Origin: Acidobacteria bacterium RIFCSPLOWO2_12_FULL_66_21
GTDB lineage: Bacteria > Acidobacteriota > Vicinamibacteria > Vicinamibacterales > 2-12-FULL-66-21
Reading direction: 5' to 3'
NCBI GenBank assembly: GCA_001767455.1
Contig: MELC01000018.1
Span: 1 to 46,332 of the forward strand
Length of the DNA: 46,332 nt
Below the pieces are notes generated by a model, which was not told the origin of the DNA, ran no database searches, and worked only from the letters and a program-made list of their open reading frames with translations. This document shows, piece after piece, positions 1-9,942 of this stretch (position 1 is the first letter of the stretch; the number at the start of each line of letters is the position of its first letter). A program made the position numbers and the translations under genes.

Positions 1-78
1 AGATTGGAGACGCAGCCGGTAGGATAGGTCAACGCAGCCAACACAATTAACCTGTCCACCGAATCGGATCAGGGCCAG

Positions 79-315
79 TTGGACGGCAATAAGGCTATTG
101 AAGGATCAACCATCGAAGACCTTGGTGTCGTCGGTGCCTTGACGATGCACATCACTGATGTGGCATCCCACGCGTGGGGTAAATGGCACTTCGACCGTTC
201 TAAGGGGTCATTCGAAGAGTACCTGAGGGCAGCCCAAGCCTTGAAGAGCGCATGTGTATCCCGCATTCTCAGCGAGGGAGCAAGCTCGAAGGTCAAGTCT
301 GACGCGGCTGGTTGA
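79..315 (+). CDS. Hypothetical protein, possibly 5'-truncated
   Basis: The frame is open from base 28, after an in-frame TAG at 25-27. The only plausible start is TTG at 79, which has no clear ribosome binding site. The product of about 78 residues has a protein-like composition (HITDVASHAWGKWHF, then a predicted helix around FEEYLRAAQALKSA). I do not recognise a family. It could be the C-terminal end of a longer gene broken by the stop at 25, or a small gene of its own. Bases 316-484 between it and the kinase hold no convincing gene. Confidence 0.3.
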   Translation: MDGNKAIEGSTIEDLGVVGALTMHITDVASHAWGKWHFDRSKGSFEEYLRAAQALKSACVSRILSEGASSKVKSDAAG

Positions 316-484
316 GCCGCGTGGCAACGAGCTCGAGTGCGTAGATATGCCTTCCAAGGCAGACGCTGCCCGCCTAACCGCGCGCTGGAGCCGACGGCCG
401 ACGTGGATCATGTCTATTGCGGTGGCGCGTCGTCCGCGGCTCAGCGCGGATCGGTAGGGCAGTTCATGTGAAAGTTTGGAACGA

Positions 485-1825
485 ATGCGGCCAAAGTCCG
501 GCGATCGGTACGGACCGTATACGCTCGTCCGGAAACTTGGGCGAGGCGGAAACGCTGTGGTGTGGCTCGGCCAGAATGAGTCGGGGGACACGGCTGCGAT
601 AAAGGTTCTGCATCGCTGTGGCACCGAACCCCTCGCACGCTTTCGTGATGAGATCCACTTCTTAAGATCTCTGGCAGGACGCCCCGGAGTCATCCCTCTG
701 CTTGACGCCTATTCTCCGGACTTCCTTTCTGCTGACGACCATCCGTGGCACGCTACGCCGGCTGGTGACCCGCTAGATAAAGTCAGTAACGAGCTGTCGT
801 TCACCGAAACCGTCGAGGTAATAGCGAATATCGCTCGCGTCCTGGAGGCACTTCACGAAGACGGCAGTTATCATAGAGACATCAAGCCCTCAAACATCCT
901 CCGAATCGAAGGGGGATGGTTTCTCGGCGACTTCGGGCTGGCGGCGTTTTCCGGTCGTGCAGGTGTCACCGCCCCTGGAGACAAGTTGGGACCCCTGTTC
1001 TACATCGCCCCGGAGATGCTCAATCTCCGGACAGATTCATTTGGGCCGGCCGACGTATTCTCTCTCGCGAAGACTTTGTGGGTACTGGCTACCGGCCAGA
1101 AATATCCTCTTCCCGGAGAGCTACTCATTGAATACCCTGGGGCAAGAATCAGCTCGTACGAGCCGTCTCCTCGGGCGGCGCTTCTGGAGCGTCTACTGTA
1201 TCAATGCACAAGAACTGATCCATCGCTTAGGCCATCAATGGGTCAGTTCCGCGCAGAGTTGGATCGGTGGATGTCTGACGTGACAGGAGCTGCGAATCAG
1301 GATGAACCTGACCTCTCTGATCTTCGCGCCCGCCTCGAAGCGGTGACCGAAGCCAGCGTTCGTCAGGCCGAGCATGACGAGAACTTGGGGGCTGAGTTTG
1401 AGTCCCTTGTCAGTCATGTCGACAGACTCCTCGAAGCGGTCAATCGTGCACTCATCCGCGCTGTTCCATTCGAGGTGGGAAAAGGTCGGCATGGATTGGG
1501 CCCGGGTCTGGCGACAGAGCCGTCCGCCCGAGTATTACGCACTGCCGGGATCCACGTGCGTTTCGGCAGCCCTCGACCAAGCCGGACGAAGCTTCAGGCC
1601 GACGTTACGCTCAGGTTGACCGAGGACGAACAGGTTGAGGTGGGTGCTGCGTGGGTGCTGCGTGGTGGCAGCGAAATCGTGGTGTGGCGCAGTGATCCGG
1701 CACGGCTACTCCTTGGGTCCGTTTCGACAGGACAGATCTTGTCGACGCTCGTCGGTCAGCTGCACGACCAGTTGCCCAGTGCCGTCCGGAAGTTCACTGA
1801 AACAGTTGAAGCCGCTCGAAGCTAA
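485..1825 (+). CDS. Hanks-type serine/threonine protein kinase
   Basis: A cytosolic protein kinase of 446 residues counted from ATG 485; TTG 476 is in frame and would add three. The complete kinase core is visible: glycine loop GRGGNAVV (19-26), ATP-anchoring Lys in AIKVLH (K40), a Glu in the next helix (E56), catalytic loop HRDIKPSN (130-137), metal-binding DFG (149-151) and APE (175-177). After about residue 270 comes a helical stretch likely to form a coiled coil, then an unrecognised C-terminal domain ending near the stop. There is no transmembrane segment and no PASTA repeat, so it is not a PknB-type cell-wall sensor. Its neighbours are the nuclease-like gene downstream and small toxin-antitoxin-type genes. 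The kinase activity is well supported; the role is unknown. Confidence 0.9.
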   Translation: MRPKSGDRYGPYTLVRKLGRGGNAVVWLGQNESGDTAAIKVLHRCGTEPLARFRDEIHFLRSLAGRPGVIPLLDAYSPDFLSADDHPWHATPAGDPLDKVSNELSFTETVEVIANIARVLEALHEDGSYHRDIKPSNILRIEGGWFLGDFGLAAFSGRAGVTAPGDKLGPLFYIAPEMLNLRTDSFGPADVFSLAKTLWVLATGQKYPLPGELLIEYPGARISSYEPSPRAALLERLLYQCTRTDPSLRPSMGQFRAELDRWMSDVTGAANQDEPDLSDLRARLEAVTEASVRQAEHDENLGAEFESLVSHVDRLLEAVNRALIRAVPFEVGKGRHGLGPGLATEPSARVLRTAGIHVRFGSPRPSRTKLQADVTLRLTEDEQVEVGAAWVLRGGSEIVVWRSDPARLLLGSVSTGQILSTLVGQLHDQLPSAVRKFTETVEAARS

Positions 1826-1961
1826 CGGTGTGAACCGTCTGATAACGACTTCAAACCGGAGCACTGATCAGCAGGCATCATCGTGAGCCACCGCAGGTGA
1901 GCGCCCACGTTGCGCGGATTCGGATGATTCGGGCGCCAGCGAGAGAAAGAGGTTGAGCAGC

Positions 1962-3250
<1,289 letters not shown>

Positions 3251-3254
<4 letters not shown>

Positions 3255-3469
3255 GCATCGGCACGGGAAGGCCTGCATTCGGGGCACCCGCATTCCGGTT
3301 TCGGTGGTGCTGGCGATACAACCTGGCCAAGGGTCTCACCTCGGAGCAAATCGTGCAGAGCTACCCAACGCTGACGCCCGTCGCGATTCAGGCCGCGCTC
3401 GCGTATGCCGCCGACCTCGCCGAAGAACGGGTGATTACCGACAGGCTGGCGGATGCGCGCGAAGCTTGA
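3251..3469 (+). CDS. DUF433 family protein (antitoxin-like)
   Basis: A 72-residue protein whose GTG start overlaps the stop of the nuclease-like gene (GTGA). The C-terminal half has the DUF433 signature: [20 protein letters not shown], then [16 protein letters not shown], a short helix-turn-helix-like unit. DUF433 proteins usually precede DUF5615 PIN-like genes and are regarded as antitoxins. Here the next frame starts inside this gene and reads as the beginning of a DUF5615 protein. The N-terminal 28 residues are atypical: the usual opening ('IRGTRI'-like) is replaced by [15 protein letters not shown], so the true start or the N-terminus may be altered. Confidence 0.7.
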
Positions 3470-3548
3470 CGAGAACATGCCGACCGAGTCCGTCGCGGTT
3501 CTCAAGGCCGCCACGGCCGCAGCAGGCCTTAATCTTAGTTCAGGCTGA
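3453..3548 (+). pseudogene. Truncated DUF5615 (PIN-like toxin) remnant
   Basis: A 31-codon frame starts at ATG 3453, 17 bases inside the DUF433 gene, which is the usual overlap for this pair. It begins [20 protein letters not shown], the characteristic opening of DUF5615 proteins with the first acidic residues (DEN) of the PIN-like site. After about residue 20 the similarity stops and the frame ends at TGA 3546-3548. The remaining 80-90 residues expected for the family are not in the following 90 bases in any frame. The toxin is therefore almost certainly non-functional. Confidence 0.6.
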
Positions 3549-3633
3549 ACAATGGGTGAGCCGCGGTCCGAACCGAAGGATTCCCGGGGCCAGTCCACGC
3601 CAGGTACCGAGACATACACCGAGGCGGGGTCCG

Positions 3634-3954
3634 TCAGAGGTCTTCCGGCAAAACGAAGCGCTCTTTCGGGGTGAGGTCCTTTGCCTGGACGAATCCGACC
3701 TGATGCCTCTTTGGATCAGTTCTCAGAATCCAGGCGATCTCCTCCATGTCGCGGACAGACGGGTGCTGACGACTGACGTGCTGGGTGCAAGAGGTAACGG
3801 GGAACCGGATCCGGTTGTGACCCGACGCGAGCATTCCGCATTCGACGAGGGCGTCCTGAAGGCGAGCGCCCTTCACGACGATCGCGTGCCGACAGCTCAG
3901 GCACAGGGATGGTTCGTCCGCGCGGGCGGTGCCACCTTCGATCCTGATACGCAT
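3634..3954 (-). CDS. Conserved hypothetical protein with Cys motif
   Basis: A 106-residue cytosolic protein. A CxxC near the N-terminus (LCLSCRHAIVVKG) is followed by single cysteines in VECGML and VTSCTQHV, a four-Cys arrangement that could hold a zinc ion. The C-terminal half (SVRDMEEIAWILRTDPKRHQ, then VGFVQAKDL) looks like a folded domain. I know no function for the family. It sits alone on the minus strand between the DUF433 and DUF4160 modules. The flanks at 3549-3633 and 3955-4182 contain nothing I can identify. Confidence 0.6.
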   Translation of the reverse strand: MRIRIEGGTARADEPSLCLSCRHAIVVKGARLQDALVECGMLASGHNRIRFPVTSCTQHVSRQHPSVRDMEEIAWILRTDPKRHQVGFVQAKDLTPKERFVLPEDL

Positions 3955-4182
3955 GGCGTGCCTCCTACAGGTGCGTCATGCGACACCTCCTCTCCGGGAA
4001 CATGGGACGACGATGCCATCGTCAAAGGCCGCGAGTCAAACCGACTGTGTTTCACGACATCCGCTGTGCCGCCCGCATCAAAACATGAACCGTGCTGCGG
4101 CGGCATCTTCAAGGTGAAGGGCTCATGCGGCTTGGTTCTTGTGCGCGGCGCGGGGCGACCGGAAACCTGCGAGAATGGTGGC

Positions 4183-4428
4183 GTGAGTCCGACCGTCCTG
4201 AGGAGCGGCCCGTACCGTTTCTTCTTCTTCGCGAGCGACCGGAATGAGCCGGCGCACGTCCATGCCGCCAGAGAACGCAAGACGGCGAAGTTCTGGCTGT
4301 CGCCGGTCCGAGTCGCGTACAACTACGGGTTCACACCGAACGAGCTGACCCGAATCCAAGGTCTCGTGCAGGAATACGAGGCCGAACTATTGAAGGCGTG
4401 GCATGAGTACTTCAAGCCTGGCGACTGA
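4183..4428 (+). CDS. DUF4160 family protein
   Basis: An 81-residue protein starting at GTG 4183. The start is placed by family length and by the opening MSPTVLRSGPYRFFFFASD. The hallmark follows: aromatic residues, then DRNEPAHVHA, with the histidines seen throughout DUF4160. Members are commonly paired with DUF2442 genes in a toxin-antitoxin-like arrangement. That is the case here: the DUF2442 ATG lies 26 bases before this stop. No strong ribosome binding site is visible. The biochemical role of the family is not established. Confidence 0.75.
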   Translation: MSPTVLRSGPYRFFFFASDRNEPAHVHAARERKTAKFWLSPVRVAYNYGFTPNELTRIQGLVQEYEAELLKAWHEYFKPGD

Positions 4429-4780
4429 AACGGCTGCGAAATCCGCGCGGGTCACCGCACGGGCGTTGATCGTCGAGCTGCAGGACGGCCGAACGGTATC
4501 GGTGCCGCTTCAGTGGTATCCGCGGCTGGCGCATGGTTCTCCAAGCGAACGGCAACACTGGGAGTTGATTGGGCCGGGCATCGGCATCCACTGGCCTGCC
4601 CTCGACGAGGACATCTCCATCGACGGCCTGCTTCAGGGCCAGCCCTCCGGCGAAAGCAAAGAGTCGTTCAGACGCTGGCTGAATTCGCGACCCCGCCCGG
4701 CGAACAGGCGCTCGCATCCGACGAAGGCGCGTCGGAAGCCGGCGCAGAAACGCACACCGCGCAAGCGCCTTCGCGGCTGA
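4403..4780 (+). CDS. DUF2442 family protein with basic C-terminal tail
   Basis: A 125-residue protein. The DUF2442 domain covers about residues 15-75: ARALIVELQDGRTVSVPL and WYPRL, then HWELIGPGIGIHWPALDEDI and a following 'IDGLL'. This small fold is found alone or next to DUF4160. The last 35 residues are an Arg/Lys/Pro-rich tail (ANRRSHPTKARRKPAQKR) that is longer than usual and could bind nucleic acid. The gene overlaps the DUF4160 gene by 26 bases, so the two are translationally coupled. Confidence 0.75.
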   Translation: MSTSSLATETAAKSARVTARALIVELQDGRTVSVPLQWYPRLAHGSPSERQHWELIGPGIGIHWPALDEDISIDGLLQGQPSGESKESFRRWLNSRPRPANRRSHPTKARRKPAQKRTPRKRLRG

Positions 4781-4790
4781 AGCGCGATCG

Positions 4791-6455
4791 TCAATTAACG
4801 GCGTCCGATCGACGATGTCGCATTGGAGAGTCCGGCGCATCGACGAACCGTCGCATGTGGTGGAGCCCGAGCAGGAGAAGCGCCGCGCCGATACTCCAGC
4901 ACATCAGCCCGAGCCACGGATACGCGAGTACGCTCAGCCGCTCGACCATCTCTGTGATGGCGAGCTGCGGCGGACGAGGCCCGCCCAGCTCGTAGAACCG
5001 CTGCGCCGACTTGGTCAGAACGCCCGTGAAGAGCAGCAGTTGCGCAATGGAAATGCCGGCTGCAAAGACCAGCGCGTAGGCGACGAGCCCGAACAGAAGC
5101 CGGCGGAACGCTGGGCTTCCCCACCATGTCGAGAGACCAAAGCCGAGCGCCGCCCCGAGCGGCCCAGCCAGGAAGTGAAGGTAATAGCCGGCGGCGAGCC
5201 GTCCTTCTCCGATGTATGCGATCCGCAGCCAGACATAGTAGGCAAGGACGGCCAGCATCGCGAGCAGCAGCCACCCGGGCAGACGGGCAACCGGCGGCCA
5301 GCCGACGCGGCACAACGCGGCCGCGTATGCTCCGGCGCTCACCAGCACGAGGACGCCAAGTGGCACGAAGAACAGATATGGCGGTCGTGCAAGCGACCAC
5401 GATCCCGGCCAGGCCACGGTCGCCACGAGCGCGGCATGACCACGGATCAACGCGGCGACGGAGAAACGGCTCGTCAGCCCGTTGAGGAGCCCATCGGTCC
5501 GCCGGGATGCGGCCAGGTCATAGTACTGCTGCCAGTTCTCCAGATACCACCAGCCGGCAATCGCGCCAGCCGTTGCAAACATGACGGTTATGGCTGCCGC
5601 GCGGCGACTGACCGATTGGTTGGCGCCGGCGTCCAGACAGACATATGCCGCGAGAGCCGCAGCCACCGGGATGAAGAACGCTTTTGTCAGAAGACCCGCA
5701 CCGACGAGGAGCCCCAGCATCAGCGCCGGTCCCATTCGAACGATCCGTTCGCGGCACCGAACCGCGATCAGCCAGATCCCGCTGACGAGGGCGGCGCTGA
5801 ACGCATCGTTGCCGAGACGCGCCATGTCCGCAAACCAGGCAGGAAAGCAGAACGGCCAGACGGAGACGCCGAGGAGCGCCCATTGCCATCTGACGCGATC
5901 GATCCCTGCGGTCGCCCGGGCGCCGGTCGCACATGCTGCCGCGGCGACTGCCAGCGAGAGCCAGGCGACAAGGTACGCCGCCACACGCAGACTCCACAAG
6001 TGCGCTGCCCAGCTCAAATGCGCGGTTGCCAGATAGACGGGCGCAAGAGCCAGATAGGCCAGCGGCGGATGCTGCTGTTGCCAGTTGACCAGCTCGCCGG
6101 CGACATACCGACGGGGCGATGATGGAGGGTTGTGAATCGTGGCTCGCCCGGCGGCGACTCTGCCGGGTGGTGCCTCGAAGAAAGTCCGATACGTGAAGCG
6201 GGCTGGCCGCGTGTCGTACGGCAGCGGCGCCCGCTGCGCGTAGTCCTCCACGTCTCGCGAGAGAAAACTGGCCCCGCGCCTGGGGACCTGGTTGGAGTCG
6301 ACAAGCTGCTGCAGATAGGAATGATGCGCCGTTTCATCGAATCCTTCCCAGGGAGGCAGAACGGAGATGTAGGCGATACCCAGTGCGAGCGAGGCTGAAA
6401 GGAGCAGCAGCGTCGTGCGTCGCAGGGCAGGCGGAACGGCGGGATCAGCCGACAT
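4791..6455 (-). CDS. Polytopic membrane protein, GT39/DUF2142-like
   Basis: A 554-residue membrane protein. ATG 6455 overlaps the end of the LpxL-like gene by 11 bases. After a first membrane segment (TLLLLSASLALGIAYISVL) comes PPWEGFDETAHHSYLQQL, an acidic periplasmic loop of the kind found in PMT/ArnT-type (GT-C) glycosyltransferases and DUF2142 proteins. At least eight more hydrophobic segments follow. Such enzymes transfer sugars from a polyprenyl-phosphate donor outside the inner membrane. The operon partner is a lipid A-type acyltransferase, so a cell-envelope glycolipid role is plausible, but donor and acceptor cannot be read from sequence. Confidence 0.65.
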   Translation of the reverse strand: MSADPAVPPALRRTTLLLLSASLALGIAYISVLPPWEGFDETAHHSYLQQLVDSNQVPRRGASFLSRDVEDYAQRAPLPYDTRPARFTYRTFFEAPPGRVAAGRATIHNPPSSPRRYVAGELVNWQQQHPPLAYLALAPVYLATAHLSWAAHLWSLRVAAYLVAWLSLAVAAAACATGARATAGIDRVRWQWALLGVSVWPFCFPAWFADMARLGNDAFSAALVSGIWLIAVRCRERIVRMGPALMLGLLVGAGLLTKAFFIPVAAALAAYVCLDAGANQSVSRRAAAITVMFATAGAIAGWWYLENWQQYYDLAASRRTDGLLNGLTSRFSVAALIRGHAALVATVAWPGSWSLARPPYLFFVPLGVLVLVSAGAYAAALCRVGWPPVARLPGWLLLAMLAVLAYYVWLRIAYIGEGRLAAGYYLHFLAGPLGAALGFGLSTWWGSPAFRRLLFGLVAYALVFAAGISIAQLLLFTGVLTKSAQRFYELGGPRPPQLAITEMVERLSVLAYPWLGLMCWSIGAALLLLGLHHMRRFVDAPDSPMRHRRSDAVN

Positions 6456-7446
6456 GCCGGTCCATGGGGTGGCGTCTCGGTCCGGACGTGTTCCGTCGCG
6501 CGGCGAGTCGGGCGCTATCGAGATCGAACGCGCTCCAGCGATCCCAGTCGGCCGGGTGATCGATGACGTGACGCTCGAGCTGGTTGGCAAATGTCTGGAC
6601 CGCCGCTTCCAGGCCGCTCCTGCGGTTGCCGTTGGTATCGACGGCCGCGACCGGCTCGATGACGACCGTATACCGGTTGGGCGCCCGCCGGTAGCTATGG
6701 ACGGTCAGCAACGCCGCACCAGTCGATCGCGCAAGCGCCGGGGCTCCCGTGGCGAAAACGGCCGGGTCGCCAAGCACTCGGACTGCCACCCCCGTCTCAC
6801 TTCTGTGTTCGCCTGCAATCGACACAACGGCGTTCTCACTCAAGCGGCGCTTCAGCGTGCCCACGTGCCCGAGCGACCAGGTCAGGGGCATGACCACGCG
6901 CTCGGCGAGGTAGCGATTCTCCGACTTCTGGGCCCATCGATTCAACACGTTGACGGCGACCCACGAATCGGAGAACCCGCCATGAAGAGCCGCGCTGAGA
7001 TGCACAACCGAAAAGCCGCGCCGGCTGATACCCAGCTTCGGCACCACGTGACCGCAGAAGGACATCGTCCAGAGAATCGCGCCCCGCCCGCGGGCCAGCG
7101 CATCGGCGAGGTGGTCGCGGCCTTCGAGCTCCACCTCGGGGTGCCAGCCGCAGGGATGCATGTCGAGCACCCGACCCAGCAGGTGCTCGTAGCGTAAGGT
7201 GAGATGTTGCCGATACAGCGCGCGCGGGACGAGTCCATCGATTCGCCCTGCCAGCCGGCGTTCGATGACGGCCACGCGTTCCGCGGTCGTGCGAGGCTGC
7301 GCCCGGAGCGTGACCGTGGCGAGCCGTGCAGCCAGGGGTGGCAGTTGTTGGGCCCGGAGCACGCCGGTCGCCGCCCACGCGGCCGCCACTTCGGCCACGC
7401 CAATGAGATCGTTCGTCGTGGCCCACGGCCGTCCGCTAGCGAGCAT
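6445..7446 (-). CDS. LpxL/HtrB-like lysophospholipid acyltransferase
   Basis: A 333-residue protein resembling bacterial lipid A-type acyltransferases, which transfer an acyl chain to a lipid at the inner membrane. Visible landmarks are GRGAILWTMSFCGHVVPKLG, where the family normally has its HxxxxD block, and FATGAPALARSTGAALLTVH, the conserved second half of the domain. There is also an Arg-rich segment and a C-terminal WDRW. The His-to-Asp spacing of the classical motif is not obvious, so the catalytic site is either divergent or impaired. It lies in a five-gene minus-strand operon and overlaps the membrane glycosyltransferase gene. Confidence 0.65.
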   Translation of the reverse strand: MLASGRPWATTNDLIGVAEVAAAWAATGVLRAQQLPPLAARLATVTLRAQPRTTAERVAVIERRLAGRIDGLVPRALYRQHLTLRYEHLLGRVLDMHPCGWHPEVELEGRDHLADALARGRGAILWTMSFCGHVVPKLGISRRGFSVVHLSAALHGGFSDSWVAVNVLNRWAQKSENRYLAERVVMPLTWSLGHVGTLKRRLSENAVVSIAGEHRSETGVAVRVLGDPAVFATGAPALARSTGAALLTVHSYRRAPNRYTVVIEPVAAVDTNGNRRSGLEAAVQTFANQLERHVIDHPADWDRWSAFDLDSARLAARRNTSGPRRHPMDRHVG

Positions 7447-7455
7447 ACAGGGACA

Positions 7456-7623
7456 CTAGGGTTTGGTCGCCGCGCAGGCGATGAGATAGCCGTGCCGGCG
7501 TATGGCGGGCAGCGTCCGTTCGCACTCCGCGTAGTACGACGTGGACGCCGCGCCCTTCAGCGACGGAAAGGTCTCACCGACCTCGTCCCAGAACGACCGG
7601 TAGCCGGGCGCGTCATTGGACAT
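7456..7623 (-). pseudogene. Remnant of a class I SAM methyltransferase
   Basis: A 55-codon frame starts at ATG 7623 and overlaps the DUF2617-like gene by 11 bases. The first 35 residues (WDEVGETFPSLKGAAST, then SYYAECERTL) match the N-terminus I know from a class of SAM-dependent methyltransferases, whose next segment should carry the SAM-binding 'KTDLWDEA' region. Instead the frame runs directly into RRHGYLIACAATKP, which reads like such a protein's C-terminus. The simplest explanation is an in-frame internal deletion of about 200 codons. The SAM site is gone, so no activity is expected. Confidence 0.45.
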
Positions 7624-8134
7624 CGGCGATGATGGCGATTCGGCTCTGGCTGCGGACACCCCGGCCTTCCTCCGGATAGGTGTGGACGGTTTCGACGAGC
7701 AGGTCCTCGTTCGCGCACCAGCCGATACAGGTCAGCGGCGCGGATCCCCCAAAGGGCGATTCGTACGCGAACCGCAGGCGATCGGAAACGGGGAACGCGT
7801 GGGCGAACCCGTCGGTCCACCCGTCCAGCGCGAACGGCGTGACATCGCACTGGTAGCGCAAATCGTCGACGGTGGTTGAGACCGAGTAGGGAACGTCGAC
7901 CCGCGAGGTGGCCAGCACCTCGTGGGCGCCAGCCACCGGCGTGCAGCTCAGGAGCTCCAGGACCGCCACGCGACTGCGACCTTCCACCGATACCGCATGA
8001 CTGGTCCCGAGGATGTAGAAGACGGTCCGGCGGCCGCGCCAGAGAATCTGCCGCGAATCAAAGATTCGGAGCCGATGCAGGTCGGCTCGACCGCGAATCA
8101 GCAGGAAACACAGTTGGTCGGCGCGGTGTTTCAC
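7613..8134 (-). CDS. DUF2617-like protein
   Basis: A 173-residue soluble protein. The C-terminal half carries the conserved run CIGWCANEDLLVETVHTYPE followed by 'EG', 'VRSQSR', which I associate with DUF2617. The N-terminal half has a β-rich look (RRTVFYILGTSHAVSVEGRS). The family's function is unknown to me. It starts 27 bases after the acyl-CoA ligase stop and is translationally coupled to the methyltransferase remnant, so it belongs to the same operon. The family name is moderately certain; the gene itself is secure. Confidence 0.55.
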   Translation of the reverse strand: MKHRADQLCFLLIRGRADLHRLRIFDSRQILWRGRRTVFYILGTSHAVSVEGRSRVAVLELLSCTPVAGAHEVLATSRVDVPYSVSTTVDDLRYQCDVTPFALDGWTDGFAHAFPVSDRLRFAYESPFGGSAPLTCIGWCANEDLLVETVHTYPEEGRGVRSQSRIAIIADVQ

Positions 8135-8161
8135 AGGGCGGTATCGTAACAGATGGGGCCG

Positions 8162-9688
8162 CTAAACCAGCCCCAATGTCTTGGCCAGACCGATTCGCTG
8201 GACTTTCCCGGTGACGCCCTTCGGAAGCTCGGGCACGAAGACGATCCGGCGCGGCACCTTGAAATCCGCCAGGCGCTCGGCCGTGAAGCGGCGGAGCTCG
8301 CGCGTGGTCAGATCGCTGCCGTCCACCCGCACGACCGCCGCCGCCACCTCCTCGCCGAGGCTCGCATCGGGCATCGCAAACGCGACCACCTGCTGGACGT
8401 GGGGATGTCCCCTCATGACCGCCTCGATCTCCAGCGGCGAGACCTTCTCTCCCCCGCGGTTGATGAGCTCCTTCAGACGGCCCGTCAACCAGAGGTATCC
8501 GTCCCGATCGAGGCGTCCCTGGTCGCCCGTTCGCAGCCAACCGTCGACATACGCCGCCGCATTCGCCTCTGGGTTGTCCGCATAGCCCGGCGTGACGTTT
8601 GGCCCGCGGATGACGACCTCACCGATCTCTTCCGGTGGGGCGGGTCGGCCTGTCTCGTCGAGGATCGCGACCTCGGCGCCCGCCGGGAGACCGACCGATC
8701 CCGCTTTACGTGGCCGCGGAGGCAACGGATTCGAGGCGATCTGGTGCGAGGCCTCGGTCATCCCGTAGCTTTCGATGACCGGCGCCTGAAACGTTTGTTC
8801 GACTCGCGTCATCAGATGCGGATCGAGCGGGGCCGACGAGGATCGGATGAAGCGCAGCCGGCTGCCGGCGACCGCATCCGCATGGCGCTCCGCGCGCGCG
8901 AGGATCGCGTAGTGCATGGACGGGACGGCGGTATACCAGGTCGGCTGCGTCTCCTTCATCCACTCGAAGAACCGCAACGGGTTGAAGGCGGGGGGACAAA
9001 CCACGTGGCCGCCCGAGCCCAGCGTTGACAGCACGGCGGCCATCAGGCCGTGGATGTGAAACAGCGGCATGATATTCAGGCAGACATCGGACGCCGACAA
9101 GTCGAGCGCGGTGATGATGTGCCGGGCGCTGGCAGTGATGTTGCGCTGTGTGAGGGGCACGATCTTGGGCCGCGACGTCGTGCCGGACGTGTGGAGCACG
9201 AGCGCCACATCGTCGGCGGCCGCCAGACCCGGTGCCGAAGCTCCACACGAGTTGGCCGAGAGCGCCTCGAGGGTGAAGGTTCCGGCGCCGCGGTGGGACT
9301 CGGGCCGCACCTCCGCGATTGGCACACCGATATCGGTTGCGATCGAGCGGGCGGGCGAGGGGACGCTCGCCTCCACGATCAGCATCTTCGGCTGCAGGTC
9401 GGTCAGGTAGAAGTGAAACTCGTCGGCCCGATACGCGGGATTGAGCGGCGCGGCCGTCGCGCCGGCCGCAACGGCGCACAGCGCCGCCGCCATCTGCGGA
9501 CCGCTTGGCAGCACGATGGCGACACGGTCATTCCGGCCGACACCCCACCTGTTGAGTCGCTGAACGGTCGCGCCCACGAGCGCGCGCAGGGCGTCGTAGG
9601 TCAGCGATGGCGCTCCAGGCGTGCCGAAGGCCGGCGCAGCACCGGAACCGTGTTGAAGCAGGGCATCGAGCGTCTCGGCGTGACCCAT
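8162..9688 (-). CDS. AMP-forming acyl-CoA synthetase (ANL superfamily)
   Basis: A 508-residue enzyme that activates a carboxylic acid to an acyl-adenylate and then to acyl-CoA. Core motifs are in order: P-loop TSGTTSRPK (about 168), PLFHIHG, ESYGMTEASHQ, GWLRTGD, hinge GRLKELINRGGEKVSP, and C-terminal PKGVTGKVQR with the catalytic Lys. The run YGMTEASHQIASNPLPPRPR followed by GSVG is close to the Pcs60/AAE3 branch (oxalyl-CoA synthetase). An oxalate or short dicarboxylate substrate is therefore possible, but it cannot be settled from motifs. It is the first gene of the minus-strand operon that continues into envelope-lipid genes. Confidence 0.9.
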   Translation of the reverse strand: MGHAETLDALLQHGSGAAPAFGTPGAPSLTYDALRALVGATVQRLNRWGVGRNDRVAIVLPSGPQMAAALCAVAAGATAAPLNPAYRADEFHFYLTDLQPKMLIVEASVPSPARSIATDIGVPIAEVRPESHRGAGTFTLEALSANSCGASAPGLAAADDVALVLHTSGTTSRPKIVPLTQRNITASARHIITALDLSASDVCLNIMPLFHIHGLMAAVLSTLGSGGHVVCPPAFNPLRFFEWMKETQPTWYTAVPSMHYAILARAERHADAVAGSRLRFIRSSSAPLDPHLMTRVEQTFQAPVIESYGMTEASHQIASNPLPPRPRKAGSVGLPAGAEVAILDETGRPAPPEEIGEVVIRGPNVTPGYADNPEANAAAYVDGWLRTGDQGRLDRDGYLWLTGRLKELINRGGEKVSPLEIEAVMRGHPHVQQVVAFAMPDASLGEEVAAAVVRVDGSDLTTRELRRFTAERLADFKVPRRIVFVPELPKGVTGKVQRIGLAKTLGLV

Positions 9689-9831
9689 GCCGACGACATT
9701 CTAGACGGGGACTTGATGGATTCCAACGTCCGGCTGAAGGACGCCGCAGAGTGGGAGCGTGTCGATCACCGGATTCGGCCTGTGACGATGCCGGTTATCG
9801 GCCGCGGCTCAGGGTTAGAATCACTCGCGAG

Positions 9832-9942
9832 ATGCGCCCCGCTCCGATCGTGCTGCTCCTCTTTCTCGGCGCGGCGCCGACGGCCGCGAACTGGCCGCAG
9901 TGGCGCGGCGGATCGACCGGCTGCTGGCGCGGCGAGGCCTGA
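9832..9942 (+). pseudogene. Broken start of a PQQ-type beta-propeller gene
   Basis: A 36-codon frame begins with a good signal peptide (MRPAPIVLLLFLGAAPTAA) and continues ANWPQWRGG. NWPQWRG is the typical mature N-terminus of secreted PQQ-like beta-propeller proteins in Acidobacteriota and Planctomycetes. The frame then meets TGA after WRGEA. A +1 frame stays open to about 10091 without showing propeller blades. It is most likely the 5' remnant of a lost gene, lying just upstream of an intact propeller gene on the same strand. The rest of the gap 9689-10117 shows nothing else. Confidence 0.5.

Noticed and set aside
4815-6122. A 435-codon plus-strand open frame
   Set aside because: It lies antisense to the membrane glycosyltransferase-like gene, has no recognisable domain and has an extreme Arg/Pro/Glu composition.
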